NCBI RefSeq assembly: GCF_032714495.1 | Contig: NZ_JAWDKB010000001.1 | Span: 62,001-126,000, forward strand | From: Methanorbis rubei | Lineage (GTDB): Archaea > Halobacteriota > Methanomicrobia > Methanomicrobiales > Methanocorpusculaceae | DNA: 64,000 nucleotides | Reading direction: 5' to 3' | Shown here: piece after piece, positions 54,892-63,591 of the stretch | How the letters are laid out: every line of letters begins with the position of its first letter | Numbering within the stretch: the stretch's first letter is position 1 | The notes under the pieces: generated by a model | Databases searched by the model: none | Told to the model about the DNA's origin: nothing | The model's input: only the letters and a program-made list of their open reading frames with translations | Made by a program: the position numbers and the translations under genes

Positions 54892-55452
54892 ATGTCAGGT
54901 CTGCCCGATGAATCTTTGAAGATCGAAAATGTGGTCGCATCGACAAAGGTAAATGATAAACTGGATCTCCTTGTGCTCGCGGCACAGATCCCTGGTGCAG
55001 AATATAATAAACAGCGGTTTCCGGGAGTCGTGCTGCGAATGCAGAATCCGAAAATTGCCGCACTGGTTTTTGGCTCAGGAAAAGTTGTACTGACCGGTGC
55101 AAAAAGTATTGACAGTCTTACCAAAGGTCTTGAATATCTGGTCGGCCTTCTGCGCGACCTCAATATTGAAATCGTCGACAACCCTACCTACAGCATCCAG
55201 AATATTGTTACGTCAGCCGACCTTGGCTCGCGCATCAATCTCAACAAAATTGCGATGAGTTTCAACCTCGACAAGATTGAGTATGAACCTGAACAGTTCC
55301 CTGGTCTCGTCTACCGGCTCGATGATCCAAAAGTTGTTGTCTTACTATTCGGCTCAGGCAAACTGATCATCACCGGCGGCAAAAAACCCGAGGACGCAAA
55401 ACGTGCGGTACAGAAGATCTACAAGGATCTCTCAGACATGAAAATGCTCTGA
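54892..55452 (+). CDS. tbp: TATA-binding protein
   Basis: A 186-residue saddle-shaped promoter recognition factor made of two direct repeats: IENVVASTKVNDKLDLLVLA and IQNIVTSADLGSRINLNKIA begin them, FPGVVLRMQNPK and FPGLVYRLDDPK mark the middle, and LVFGSGKVVLTGAK and LLFGSGKLIITGGK the ends. Length and repeats match archaeal TBP. The ATG at 54892 gives the usual N-terminus. TBP bound to its own TATA may self-regulate. Confidence 0.98.
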   Translation: MSGLPDESLKIENVVASTKVNDKLDLLVLAAQIPGAEYNKQRFPGVVLRMQNPKIAALVFGSGKVVLTGAKSIDSLTKGLEYLVGLLRDLNIEIVDNPTYSIQNIVTSADLGSRINLNKIAMSFNLDKIEYEPEQFPGLVYRLDDPKVVVLLFGSGKLIITGGKKPEDAKRAVQKIYKDLSDMKML

Positions 55453-55635
55453 ACCCTTCCTGACAAAAATTCATCCGGGTATTTCATCAACTCTTATTTT
55501 TCCCGCAACAGCGGTGTTGCGGTTATCTTGATTTATTTGTAGAGATACCGGCAATATATATGTGCATAAAACACATAATATTACCACTAAGGACCGTCAC
55601 ACTTTATCTTCCAGTGTGTCAAGGGGTATATACTG

Positions 55636-56379
55636 ATGTTAAAAGCAACAATCGAAGCAGATATTTTCCGGGAGACAATTGACGCAGTCTCTGCACTGGT
55701 GAACGAATGCCGACTTCACGTCGCGGAGAGCGGCATCCGCACAATCACGGTTGATACCTCTAACGTTGCCATGGTCTCTCTTGAGCTCGAAGCAGGAGCA
55801 TTTACCACCTATGCTGCTGAACCTGCAGAGCTCGGACTTGACATTGAAAAGATTCGTGCCATGATGGGTATGATCGGCAAATCCGACATCGTCGCACTCG
55901 AACTTGACGACTCAGGCAAAAAACTGAAGATCAGTTTCGGCGGATACGAATATTCAATAACGCTGCTGGACACCAAAACCATCAGAAAAGATCCGAACGC
56001 ACCCAACCTTGAACTGCCGGCAACCTTTGAAATCTCCGGCGCAATGTTCAATGACTCGATAAAAGCTGCCGCAATGGTCTCTGACAAGATTTCTCTCTCC
56101 GTCAACCCGGATACGAAGGTCTTCACCTTAAACGCAGAAGGCGACAGCGACAGAATCAAACGCGAACTTGCAGGAGACGACGTCCACTATATCACGAGCG
56201 CTGCCGCACGTTCCCTCTTCTCCCTTGACTACTTAAAAGACATGGGCAAGTCGATTGGCAGAGCTGACAAAGTTCAGATCCGTCTCGGCAATGACCATCC
56301 GGTACAGTTCTCCTTTGTCTATGCAGATGGCAAAGGAAAGATCGGCTACCTCCTCGCCCCGAGAATCGAGGCAGACTGA
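55636..56379 (+). CDS. pcn: DNA polymerase sliding clamp (PCNA)
   Basis: A 247-residue PCNA that forms a trimeric ring around DNA. The start MLKATIEADIFRETIDAVSA, the central SKDVDSR-like VTLLD region and the C-terminal IGYLLAPRIEAD are typical. A TATA-like AATATATATG at 55552-55561 lies about 80 bases upstream, with AAGGGGT 8 bases before the ATG. It is followed after 2 bases by priL, joining clamp and primase in one transcript. Confidence 0.97.
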   Translation: MLKATIEADIFRETIDAVSALVNECRLHVAESGIRTITVDTSNVAMVSLELEAGAFTTYAAEPAELGLDIEKIRAMMGMIGKSDIVALELDDSGKKLKISFGGYEYSITLLDTKTIRKDPNAPNLELPATFEISGAMFNDSIKAAAMVSDKISLSVNPDTKVFTLNAEGDSDRIKRELAGDDVHYITSAAARSLFSLDYLKDMGKSIGRADKVQIRLGNDHPVQFSFVYADGKGKIGYLLAPRIEAD

Positions 56380-56381
56380 CC

Positions 56382-57431
56382 ATGCGTCTCGCCGTCGAGC
56401 CGCGCGACTTAACCCATTATCCTTTTTTGAAAGAGTCCCAGGAGTTTCTTGCCGCCCGCGGCATCAAGATGAACGAACTCGCTTCATCGGCTCTCGGGCG
56501 AAAGTATCTTGACTCAGCAGTTGAGCGGGTAAAGTATGCGATCGACGGCAAAGAGATGTACCCTGAGTCACAGGACTTTGTCGCAGACATTGCCACCTAT
56601 GTTCTTGCCCGCGTGTTAGTCTCCTGCGTCAAAGACCGCAACCTCATTGACCGTCTTGCACGAATGGAAGCAAAACGTGCCTACTATTATCTGCAGGAAG
56701 AGGAGAATGCCAAACTGAAAAATCATGTCTGCGAAACGCTCGGCATCAGTTTTGGTACCGGCGCAATGCCGGTCATCAGGTACGTGGAGCTTGCCTCAGC
56801 CGTCCGCGAACCCAAGTGGCGGCTGATCAATCGTGATGTGGAAGCAGGAACGGTGAAGATCTCTGATGATGAGCAGGACATTCTGCTTCGCGAACGAATC
56901 AGAAAAATATTTTCTTCCCAGCTTCCTCTCTCCATCCCGCCGTCGATGGAACATGAGTTCGTGCCATGGTGCGAAAAAATATCAGCGTCTTTGCAGGAAA
57001 GAACGCTCGCCGAGTTTGGCGCAATCGATGAGTCCGCGTATCCACCCTGCATTCAGGCGTTGATCGCAGGGGCATCTGCTGGGGTGAACCTCAGCCACTC
57101 AGGAAGATTTGCCATGACGGCATTTCTGAACAACATCGGCATGACGCCTGCACAGGTTGCAGGAATTTTCGCACGAAGCCCAGATTTTAATCCTGACATG
57201 ACCATATATCAGGTGGATCATATCACCACGCATGAGTACACAACGCCTGCCTGTCAGACGATGCTCACTCACGGCATCTGCGTCAACCGTGACGCACAGT
57301 GCGACAAAGTGTCTCATCCGCTGAATTATTATCGGGCAAAGAAAAAACTTCTCGAAAGAAAACGTCTTCGTGCGGAAGCTGCTGTAAAGGTTGCAAGCGA
57401 AAGCATCCCCGCGGAAAAACAGGACGATTAA
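56382..57431 (+). CDS. priL: DNA primase large subunit
   Basis: A 349-residue primase regulatory subunit. The N-terminal helical domain precedes a C-terminal Fe-S domain with four conserved cysteines: YPPCIQALIAG, then TPACQTMLTHGICVNRDAQC. The cluster domain contacts the template and helps start primers made by PriS. The end is basic (AKKKLLERKRLRAEA) and flexible. It starts 2 bases after pcn. PriS is 20 kb away in another cluster. Confidence 0.96.
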   Translation: MRLAVEPRDLTHYPFLKESQEFLAARGIKMNELASSALGRKYLDSAVERVKYAIDGKEMYPESQDFVADIATYVLARVLVSCVKDRNLIDRLARMEAKRAYYYLQEEENAKLKNHVCETLGISFGTGAMPVIRYVELASAVREPKWRLINRDVEAGTVKISDDEQDILLRERIRKIFSSQLPLSIPPSMEHEFVPWCEKISASLQERTLAEFGAIDESAYPPCIQALIAGASAGVNLSHSGRFAMTAFLNNIGMTPAQVAGIFARSPDFNPDMTIYQVDHITTHEYTTPACQTMLTHGICVNRDAQCDKVSHPLNYYRAKKKLLERKRLRAEAAVKVASESIPAEKQDD

Positions 57432-57506
57432 GGGTATTTTCCGTATATATTTATAGACTCAGCCTGAATTAATTATAGTGAATTGTGTGGTGTACGGAGG
57501 AATAAC

Positions 57507-59195
57507 TTGGCAGTGGTAACTTATGCAGAGGACGTGAAAAAGTCCCTTTATACAATGCTCAAATACGGCTCGGAGCGGGCGGGACGGGACGGTCCGGCTG
57601 TCGCCTACTACGGCCACTATATCAGTTACGGCGAACTGATGGACGATGTTCATGCATGTGCTGCAGGACTCCGTGCCCATGGTGTGCGTGCGGGAGATCA
57701 TGTAACCGTGTTCCTCCCCAACATTCCCCAGTGCGTCATTGCGGTGTATGCGATAAATATGATCGGCGCGGTCTCGAACATGGTGCACCCGCTGTCAACC
57801 ACCGGCGAGATAGGATACGCTGTTGACCTGACCCAGAGCAAACACATTCTCACCTGCGAGATAAACGAAGGTCTCTGTTCAGGAATGGATGTTGAGATCA
57901 TCAGATGCAGGACCCCTTCCTACTTCCCCAAGTCACCGAAAGGATATCTGATGGGCTGGGTCTACCGCCGGGCTGTCAGAAAATATCTCATCGGAGAAAA
58001 TGTCAGAAAAATAACCGAGTGGGAAAGTCTGATGGCCGATGGCCGAGCATCTCTTGCAAGCGACGGACTTCCGGCTCACGCCGGAGAGCCTGAGGACACC
58101 GCTGTTATTATGTACACCGGCGGAACGACCGGTACCTCCAAAGGTGTCATGCTCTCCAACTTCGCGGTCAACACCGTTGCCGTGCAGCTGGTTGTCGGTG
58201 TCGGCGGCGAACTGATCAAAGTCGGCGACGCATTTCTTGCCATCCTTCCGATGTTTCACGCGTTCGGTCTTGCGGTCACCGCACACACTCCGCTCTCTGC
58301 CGGACTCAAGGTTGTCCTTCTGCCGCGGTTTGATGCAAAAGAATGTGCCCACACTATTCTGAAAGAAAAGACTGCGTTCATCGCCGGCGTTCCTGCGATG
58401 TATGAGCGGATGTACACCGAGTTTGATGGAAAAGATCTCTCGTTCATCAAGCTGATCGTTGCCGGCGGTGACAGTGTAGGCGGCAGTCTGATCAACCGGT
58501 ACAACCAGCTTCTGCGACAGGGAAACTGCACCGCAAAGTTCAGGCCCGGCTACGGCCTGACCGAGGCATGCAGTGTGTGCGCCCTGACCGGTGCAGAGTA
58601 TCAGACTATTCCTACCGGCTGTGTCGGTGTTCCCCTGCAGGGCAACCGCATCTGTACGGTTGAGCCGGGAACGACCACCGTCGTCCCGGACGGCGTGGAA
58701 GGAGAACTCTGTCTCTTCAGCGACGCGAACATGACCGGCTACTATCGCAACAAAGAGGCAACCGATGCAGTACTGAAGCTTCATGATGACGGCCGCATCT
58801 GGCTGCACACCGGTGACATCGTCAAAATCGATCCTCCGACCGGCAACATCTGCTTCCGGTCGCGACACAAGCGGATGATAAAAGTCAACGGCTACAATGT
58901 CTACCCCATGATGATCGAAGAGGTGATGCAGACGCATCCTGATGTCAAGGAGGTTTGTGCGATCGGTATTCCCTGGAAGCGTGACACCAGGGTCAAGCTG
59001 TATGTGACGATGAAACATAAGATGGATCCGGCAGATGCTGAGCGGAAACTCATCGAGTACGCAGTTGCCAGACTCAACCGGTGGAGCGTTCCGGCTGTTG
59101 TCGAAGTAGTTGCCGCACTCCCGAGAACCAAAATGGAAAAAACCGACTACCGAGCTTTAGAAGAACTGGAGCTCAAGAAGAACACGTCCCGATAA
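57507..59195 (+). CDS. AMP-forming acyl-CoA synthetase
   Basis: A 562-residue ANL-superfamily enzyme that adenylates a carboxylic acid and transfers it to CoA. Signatures are MYTGGTTGTSKGVMLSN (P-loop-like), RPGYGLTEACSVC, and IWLHTGDIVKIDPPTGNICF followed by the catalytic-lysine region PAVVEVVAALPRTKMEKTDY. It resembles medium- or long-chain fatty acyl-CoA ligases, but the substrate is open. The start is the TTG at 57507 because GGAGG lies 6 bases before it; no ATG is nearby. An insert GYLMGWVYRRAVRKYLIG around residue 150 is hydrophobic-basic and unusual. Confidence 0.92.
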   Translation: MAVVTYAEDVKKSLYTMLKYGSERAGRDGPAVAYYGHYISYGELMDDVHACAAGLRAHGVRAGDHVTVFLPNIPQCVIAVYAINMIGAVSNMVHPLSTTGEIGYAVDLTQSKHILTCEINEGLCSGMDVEIIRCRTPSYFPKSPKGYLMGWVYRRAVRKYLIGENVRKITEWESLMADGRASLASDGLPAHAGEPEDTAVIMYTGGTTGTSKGVMLSNFAVNTVAVQLVVGVGGELIKVGDAFLAILPMFHAFGLAVTAHTPLSAGLKVVLLPRFDAKECAHTILKEKTAFIAGVPAMYERMYTEFDGKDLSFIKLIVAGGDSVGGSLINRYNQLLRQGNCTAKFRPGYGLTEACSVCALTGAEYQTIPTGCVGVPLQGNRICTVEPGTTTVVPDGVEGELCLFSDANMTGYYRNKEATDAVLKLHDDGRIWLHTGDIVKIDPPTGNICFRSRHKRMIKVNGYNVYPMMIEEVMQTHPDVKEVCAIGIPWKRDTRVKLYVTMKHKMDPADAERKLIEYAVARLNRWSVPAVVEVVAALPRTKMEKTDYRALEELELKKNTSR

Positions 59196-59234
59196 GGACG
59201 CTTCAAAAAAAATTATTTTTTTTCTGAAAAAATT

Positions 59235-59414
59235 TCAGGTGATTGAGTTTTTGATAACCGTGAGACCCGCGACCGCAAGGTATGCAATAAAGAGGAGCAG
59301 TGCGCCGATATATCCGTATGCCGCAGGCATCACCATCGGCAGAACGAACAGCAGAATGCCGAACACTATCAGGGCTGATACCCCGACAATGATATCCAGA
59401 AGCCAGACTTTCAT
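59235..59414 (-). CDS. Small two-helix membrane protein
   Basis: A 59-residue protein beginning MKVWLLDIIVGVSALIV and ending GLTVIKNSIT, with two hydrophobic helices (about 3-29 and 36-54) and no charged residue in between except at the ends. It has an ATG and codon use like neighbouring genes, and the gap would otherwise be empty. It resembles other small archaeal membrane proteins, but I know no family. It converges with the acyl-CoA synthetase and is divergent from the HD protein. Confidence 0.6.
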   Translation of the reverse strand: MKVWLLDIIVGVSALIVFGILLFVLPMVMPAAYGYIGALLLFIAYLAVAGLTVIKNSIT

Positions 59415-59469
59415 GATTATATGAATTGGCGTGTGTGCTTTTATGAGTTTTGATAACGCAAGTATATGC

Positions 59470-60021
59470 ATGGAAAAAGATGAGGCTCTTGCACTCATGC
59501 AGTCGCACGTGAAGTCGGACTCTCTTCGCGGCCACTGCATTGCAACAGCTGCCGTAATGAAAGGACTTGCCGAAGAGCTCGGTGAAGACGCCGGACTCTG
59601 GGAGGCGATCGGCATTCTGCATGATATTGATTTTGAGGAGATAGATGAGGACATGACGCGTCACGGTCTTGCAGGATATGATATTCTCAAAAATGCTGGG
59701 GTCGGTGACGAGATAGCTGGTCCCATCCGCCGCCACAATCATATGCTGTTTGGAGACGGCTACACGTCCCCGGTCGAGATATCCTTGCAGGTTGCTGACA
59801 GTGTATCAGGCCTCGTGATCGCCTGCGCGTATGTGAAAGGCGGAAACATCACCGAGGTCTCAACAAAGACCGTCACAAAAAAATACAAGACCGCGTCCTT
59901 TGCCGCAGGTTGTGACCGTGCCCGTATTGCGCTTGGCGACGAGCTTGTTCCCCGCGACCGGATGTATGAGATTGCCATTCGCGAGATATCCCTCGTAAAG
60001 GATCAGCTGGGGCTTGTGTAA
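59470..60021 (+). CDS. HDIG-type HD-domain hydrolase
   Basis: A 183-residue HD phosphohydrolase: SDSLRGHCIATAAVM carries the first His, GILHDIDFEE the HD pair, and TRHGLAGYDIL and IRRHNHMLF further histidines. This arrangement is that of a widespread archaeal and bacterial family sometimes called HDIG-domain hydrolase, substrate unknown. The ATG at 59470 gives the compact form; ATGs at 59443 and 59431 would extend it by 9-13 residues. The ThiN-domain gene starts 2 bases after its stop. Confidence 0.88.
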   Translation: MEKDEALALMQSHVKSDSLRGHCIATAAVMKGLAEELGEDAGLWEAIGILHDIDFEEIDEDMTRHGLAGYDILKNAGVGDEIAGPIRRHNHMLFGDGYTSPVEISLQVADSVSGLVIACAYVKGGNITEVSTKTVTKKYKTASFAAGCDRARIALGDELVPRDRMYEIAIREISLVKDQLGLV

Positions 60022-60023
60022 CC

Positions 60024-60536
60024 ATGTCGGCAGCAGAACAGTCTCAGGTCCTGAAAGCACTCCAGCAGGCACACGGAAAAGTCATGAACCTTTCCCGTTA
60101 CCTCCAGCCCTCGGGCGGCGTCTCCCTTGCATATGCAATCAAAAATCCCCGCGACATCAAAGATGTGGCAGTGATCCGTGGGACGGGAATTGGATTCGGT
60201 ACCGATGATCCGCTTGTCCGCGTACTTCTGACGGTGACGCGGTTTGATCCTGACTGCCGTGCGGTTGGCACCATCCGCTACACCGAAGAGATCGCTCAGG
60301 TTGTCAGGGAAACCATACGGGATGTTGCCGAGTATGATCCGGGAAAGTTTCCCTCAGGTATCATCAGCATGGACTGGGGTATTGCCTCCTGCTGCAAGGA
60401 CGGTGTTCCTCTGGCAATTATCAGCACTGAATCGAAAAATACTGAGCCGATGATCCGCTTCCTTGGTGCAAATCCTGAGAAAGTGGCAAACAGAATGCTT
60501 ATCATATCAGAACGACTTACATATACAGACATCTGA
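60024..60536 (+). CDS. ThiN-domain (thiamine-phosphate synthase-like) protein
   Basis: A 170-residue stand-alone ThiN-like domain. Recognisable parts are LQPSGGVSLAYAIKNPRDIKDVAVIRG, LLTVTRFDPDCRAVGTIRYTEEI and MDWGIASCCKDGVPLAI. ThiN fused to ThiD makes thiamine phosphate in many archaea; stand-alone copies can be enzymes or regulators (ThiR has an added helix-turn-helix, not present here). It is coupled to the HD gene and 10 bases upstream of eS17. Confidence 0.82.
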   Translation: MSAAEQSQVLKALQQAHGKVMNLSRYLQPSGGVSLAYAIKNPRDIKDVAVIRGTGIGFGTDDPLVRVLLTVTRFDPDCRAVGTIRYTEEIAQVVRETIRDVAEYDPGKFPSGIISMDWGIASCCKDGVPLAIISTESKNTEPMIRFLGANPEKVANRMLIISERLTYTDI

Positions 60537-60546
60537 GGAATATCTC

Positions 60547-60741
60547 ATGGGAATTAAGCCAAGCTATATCAAGTCAATGGGCGTCGCCCTTATGGAACAG
60601 CACGGAAAGAGCTTCAACAACAGCTTCGATGACAACAAGAAGGTTGTCTCCGAGATCACCACCATCGAGAGCAAGAGCATCCGCAATCGCGTTGCCGGAT
60701 TCATCACTCGCAAGGTCAATACCCACAACCGCCGCAGGTAA
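60547..60741 (+). CDS. rps17e: Ribosomal protein eS17
   Basis: A 64-residue small-subunit protein with the standard text MGIKPSYIKSMGVALMEQHG at the start and SKSIRNRVAGFITRKV near the end. I use the ATG at 60547; longer in-frame options run back into the ThiN gene. Its place after a ThiN-domain protein is common in Methanomicrobia. Confidence 0.97.
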   Translation: MGIKPSYIKSMGVALMEQHGKSFNNSFDDNKKVVSEITTIESKSIRNRVAGFITRKVNTHNRRR

Positions 60742-60879
60742 AATCCCAAGAGCTCCGGTTCCAAGGGCCGGGGTTGTATGGGTAAATACTTTTTTCATTG
60801 TTGAGCGTTGCATTCTTTTTTGTTTTTAGCTGCGGCTGTTTGTCGCGTCCGAGTCGAAAATAATAGTGTTAGGACTTAT

Positions 60880-61035
60880 GCGGTATGAAATAGCATAAGG
60901 AAAAGAAATCCTCTGCGCTTGGTTTTTTCCGTGGTTCTCCGTGGTTCTCCGTGTGTTCCGTGGTTACTCCAAGCGAGACCATCTACAGAAAAATCCCAAA
61001 CAATGAACCTCATCACCGCGTAACTCCTATAGTGT
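60880..61035. repeat. Right-half copy of the ACGGAA-family element
   Basis: GGTATGAAATAGCATAAGG (from 60882) repeats a segment at 28354. Then come CCGTGGTTCTCCGTGG (from 60939), GTGTTCCGTGGTTACTCC and AAGCGAGACCATCTAC, followed by AATCCCAAACAATGAACC and CACCGCGTAACTCCTAT, which is the reverse complement of the left leader at 33158. The left ACGGAACACAC arm is missing here, so this copy cannot form the main hairpin. It lies in the 343-bp gap before dapA; no gene is seen in the rest. Confidence 0.85.
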
Positions 61036-61084
61036 AAAACCTAAGCGAAGGTACATGTATCAGGCACACTTACGTATAAGTACT

Positions 61085-61978
61085 ATGTTCGAAGGTGTGA
61101 TACCCGCACTCATCACTCCGTTCCGTGATGATGCATCCTATTCGCTTGATATCGAGGGTCTTCGAACCTGTATCGAGCATGTTATCCGCGGAGGAGTGCA
61201 TGGTCTTCTTCCCTGCGGCTCTACGGGTGAGTCTGCAACCATGACGCATGCTGAGCATATCAGTGTCATTGAAGAAGCCGTCTCAGCTGCAAACAACCGC
61301 ATCCCGGTAATTGCCGGAACCGGCTCCAACAACACCGAAGAAGCACTCTTCATGACCCGTGCCGCAAAAGCTACCGGTGCTGACGGTGCACTTCTCATCA
61401 GTCCGTACTACAACAAACCAAATCGCAGCGGTCTCTTGAAGCACTACAAAAAAGTCGCCGACATCGGCCTTCCGGTCGTGGTCTACAACATCCCAGGCAG
61501 GACCGGTCAGAACCTGCCAGCTGATCTGATCATCGAGATGGCCAAGACCATCCCGAACATTGTCGCGGTCAAAGAGGCAAGCGGCAACATCGATCAGATG
61601 ATGGCAATCATTCACGGACTCGAAGGCGTGGACCGCGAGACTCCGTTTGTGCTGACATCCGGTGACGATTCTCTGATGCTTCCTGTACTTTCCATCGGCG
61701 GAAAGGGATGCATCTCGGTCACGGCAAACATTGAACCGAAACGAATGGTTGCCATGTACGATTCATTTGTAAAAGGCGATATGAACGGCGCACGAAAAAT
61801 TCATTATGAACTCATGGAGCTCTCCAAGTCCCTGTTCGTGGATGTAAATCCGGTGCCGGTAAAACGTGCCGCAGAAATCCGAGGACACATCAAATCCGGA
61901 AATGTCCGGCTGCCGCTGGACTCACTCTCAACTGAAATGACTGCCAAATTACGGGAAGTGTTGTCACACTATGACTAA
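61085..61978 (+). CDS. dapA: 4-hydroxy-tetrahydrodipicolinate synthase
   Basis: A 297-residue class I aldolase of lysine/diaminopimelate biosynthesis that condenses pyruvate with aspartate semialdehyde. The catalytic Lys is in VAVKEASGN, the proton-relay Tyr in [13 protein letters not shown], and the pyruvate-binding [11 protein letters not shown] is present. I start at the ATG at 61085, where the family begins ([13 protein letters not shown]). The stop overlaps dapB by 8 bases. Confidence 0.96.
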   Translation: MFEGVIPALITPFRDDASYSLDIEGLRTCIEHVIRGGVHGLLPCGSTGESATMTHAEHISVIEEAVSAANNRIPVIAGTGSNNTEEALFMTRAAKATGADGALLISPYYNKPNRSGLLKHYKKVADIGLPVVVYNIPGRTGQNLPADLIIEMAKTIPNIVAVKEASGNIDQMMAIIHGLEGVDRETPFVLTSGDDSLMLPVLSIGGKGCISVTANIEPKRMVAMYDSFVKGDMNGARKIHYELMELSKSLFVDVNPVPVKRAAEIRGHIKSGNVRLPLDSLSTEMTAKLREVLSHYD

Positions 61979-62726
61979 AGTTATGATTTGCGGAGCGATG
62001 GGTCGTATGGGTACGACCATCGCAGGTATGGTTGTCGAAAACCCTGAGCTAGAACTCGTCGGCGGCGTGGACGTCCGGCCCGGAACCATTCTCGGAAAAC
62101 CGGTTGTTGACTCGGCAAACCTTGCAGGTTTCATCGATGAACACAAGCCTGACGTCATGATCGACTTCACCGTCGCTGCGGCAACAATGGTGAACGCAAA
62201 AATCGCGGCATCCAAAGGTGTTGCACTGGTGATCGGCACTACCGGCTTCACTCCTGCAGAGGATGCAGAACTTTTGCATGCGATCAAAAATGTGCCAGTG
62301 GTGAAAACAACCAACTTCAGTGTCGGCGTTAACATCTTCTGGGAGCTGGTCCGCGAAGCAGCAAAACGTCTCGGCGACTATGACATCGAAGTGATCGAGG
62401 CCCACCACCGCCACAAGAAGGATGCACCAAGCGGCACGGCAAAGACCATTCTGAAAGTGATCGAAGAAGAAGTCGGCGTGCGTGATGAGATGTACGGCCG
62501 CTGCGGTATGACCGAACGCAAGAACGAGATCGGTGTCCACGTAATTCGCGGCGGCGATGTTGTCGGTGATCACACCGTGCAGTTCCACCAGAACTACGAA
62601 ACCATTGAGCTGACCCACCGGGCATATGACCGTGCGGTGTTTGCCCGCGGCGCGGTTCGTGCAGCGGCATGGGTGCCGGAAAAAGCACCCGCCGTCTACA
62701 CAATGAAGGAAGTCCTTCATTTATAA
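61971..62726 (+). CDS. dapB: 4-hydroxy-tetrahydrodipicolinate reductase
   Basis: A 251-residue NAD(P)H-dependent enzyme acting directly after DapA. The Rossmann motif is [15 protein letters not shown] at 4-18, and the catalytic DapB signature is [18 protein letters not shown]. Length and domain order are standard. It overlaps dapA by 8 bases. A 10-bp hairpin follows its stop. Confidence 0.96.
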   Translation: MTKVMICGAMGRMGTTIAGMVVENPELELVGGVDVRPGTILGKPVVDSANLAGFIDEHKPDVMIDFTVAAATMVNAKIAASKGVALVIGTTGFTPAEDAELLHAIKNVPVVKTTNFSVGVNIFWELVREAAKRLGDYDIEVIEAHHRHKKDAPSGTAKTILKVIEEEVGVRDEMYGRCGMTERKNEIGVHVIRGGDVVGDHTVQFHQNYETIELTHRAYDRAVFARGAVRAAAWVPEKAPAVYTMKEVLHL

Positions 62727-62737
62727 TTTGATGTTCA

Positions 62738-62764
62738 GGTCGAAACCTATTTTTGGTTTCGACC
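62738..62764 (+). terminator. Hairpin after dapB
   Basis: GGTCGAAACC and GGTTTCGACC are perfect complements around a 7-nt T-rich loop, 11 bases after the dapB stop and 33 before the ferredoxin ATG. It may end the dapAB transcript or protect its 3' end. Confidence 0.6.
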
Positions 62765-62797
62765 GAAATAAGGTAAGAAGTATTTGAGGTATTTTAA

Positions 62798-62971
62798 ATG
62801 GTAGCAGTAGTTAAGAAAGAAAAATGTACCGGCTGTGCAACATGTGTGGATATCTGCCCGGCAGCAGCTATTGAACTGGTGAACGATATTGCAGTTGTGG
62901 ACGCAAGCGGATGCGTTGACTGTGAGACCTGTGTGGATGAGTGCCCGGAAAGCGCGATTCACATGGAATAA
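62798..62971 (+). CDS. Two-cluster 4Fe-4S ferredoxin
   Basis: A 57-residue ferredoxin with two complete cluster motifs: CTGCATCVDICP (cysteines 10, 13, 16, 20) and CVDCETCVDECP (39, 42, 45, 49). TTGAGGT lies upstream of the ATG at 62798. It is a small soluble electron carrier. Its place after dapAB may be incidental, since no clear redox partner adjoins. Confidence 0.96.
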   Translation: MVAVVKKEKCTGCATCVDICPAAAIELVNDIAVVDASGCVDCETCVDECPESAIHME

Positions 62972-63072
62972 AATCTGTAAATTCGTTTTCTTTTCTTTTT
63001 TTTAAAACTTGATCCGGTTCTTTTGCGTTCGCGATACCAAGACTTTTTGTCTATTTGCGTCAAACTACTACT

Positions 63073-63588
63073 ATGTTACCGCAGAGAAACGAGTACTCCA
63101 ATGAGATAGACTATCTCTATCACAAGTCGTTTATTCTCGAAAATCCATCCGAGATGGACCCGGTGTTATATTTTTACTTCATTGATACGATCGCCCACCT
63201 CGACTACACCCTCAGTGCGCTCGCCTACAATATTGACTCGGTCCGCTGCACGATGACGGCTGAATATCTCAGGCATCGGGTGGACCTCGCCAAAGAAGGG
63301 GACAATGCGCTGTTCCCTGACTTTATGATCTGGCTGCGCGACACCAATCAGGAGATGTTTGAGAGCACGCCAATTCTCTGGCAGCTGGTCTACGACCCGG
63401 ACGACCCGGCACGATATGCAGGATTCAGAATTGTGCTGGATCCTGCGTCGAGACTTCCGCTGCCGCCGACATTCTTCCGTGACATGGCAGATGATCTGTT
63501 TGCCATGCCGCTTCTGCGGAGTTTGTATCCTGCGGGAGCTCTTGGAAAACTTTTCGCCGCGTTCAAAGAAAAACGCTGCACGAGATAA
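63073..63588 (+). CDS. Unrecognised protein upstream of the M20 peptidase gene
   Basis: A 171-residue, mostly helical and acidic protein beginning MLPQRNEYSNEIDYLYHKSF. It has no motif that I recognise. The codon use and the 3-base gap to the following M20 gene indicate that it is real and co-transcribed. An in-frame TTG 18 bases upstream is a less likely start. Function unknown. Confidence 0.75.
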   Translation: MLPQRNEYSNEIDYLYHKSFILENPSEMDPVLYFYFIDTIAHLDYTLSALAYNIDSVRCTMTAEYLRHRVDLAKEGDNALFPDFMIWLRDTNQEMFESTPILWQLVYDPDDPARYAGFRIVLDPASRLPLPPTFFRDMADDLFAMPLLRSLYPAGALGKLFAAFKEKRCTR

Positions 63589-63591
63589 GCG

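Noticed and set aside
57933-59018. 361-codon minus-strand frame inside the acyl-CoA synthetase gene
   Set aside because: Antisense shadow of a gene with all ANL motifs; no start signal or family pattern.
59203-59742. 179-codon minus-strand frame over the HD gene start
   Set aside because: It is opposite the HD protein and ends in a K/N/F run. Only the compact 59-residue membrane frame at 59235-59414 in another frame looks real.
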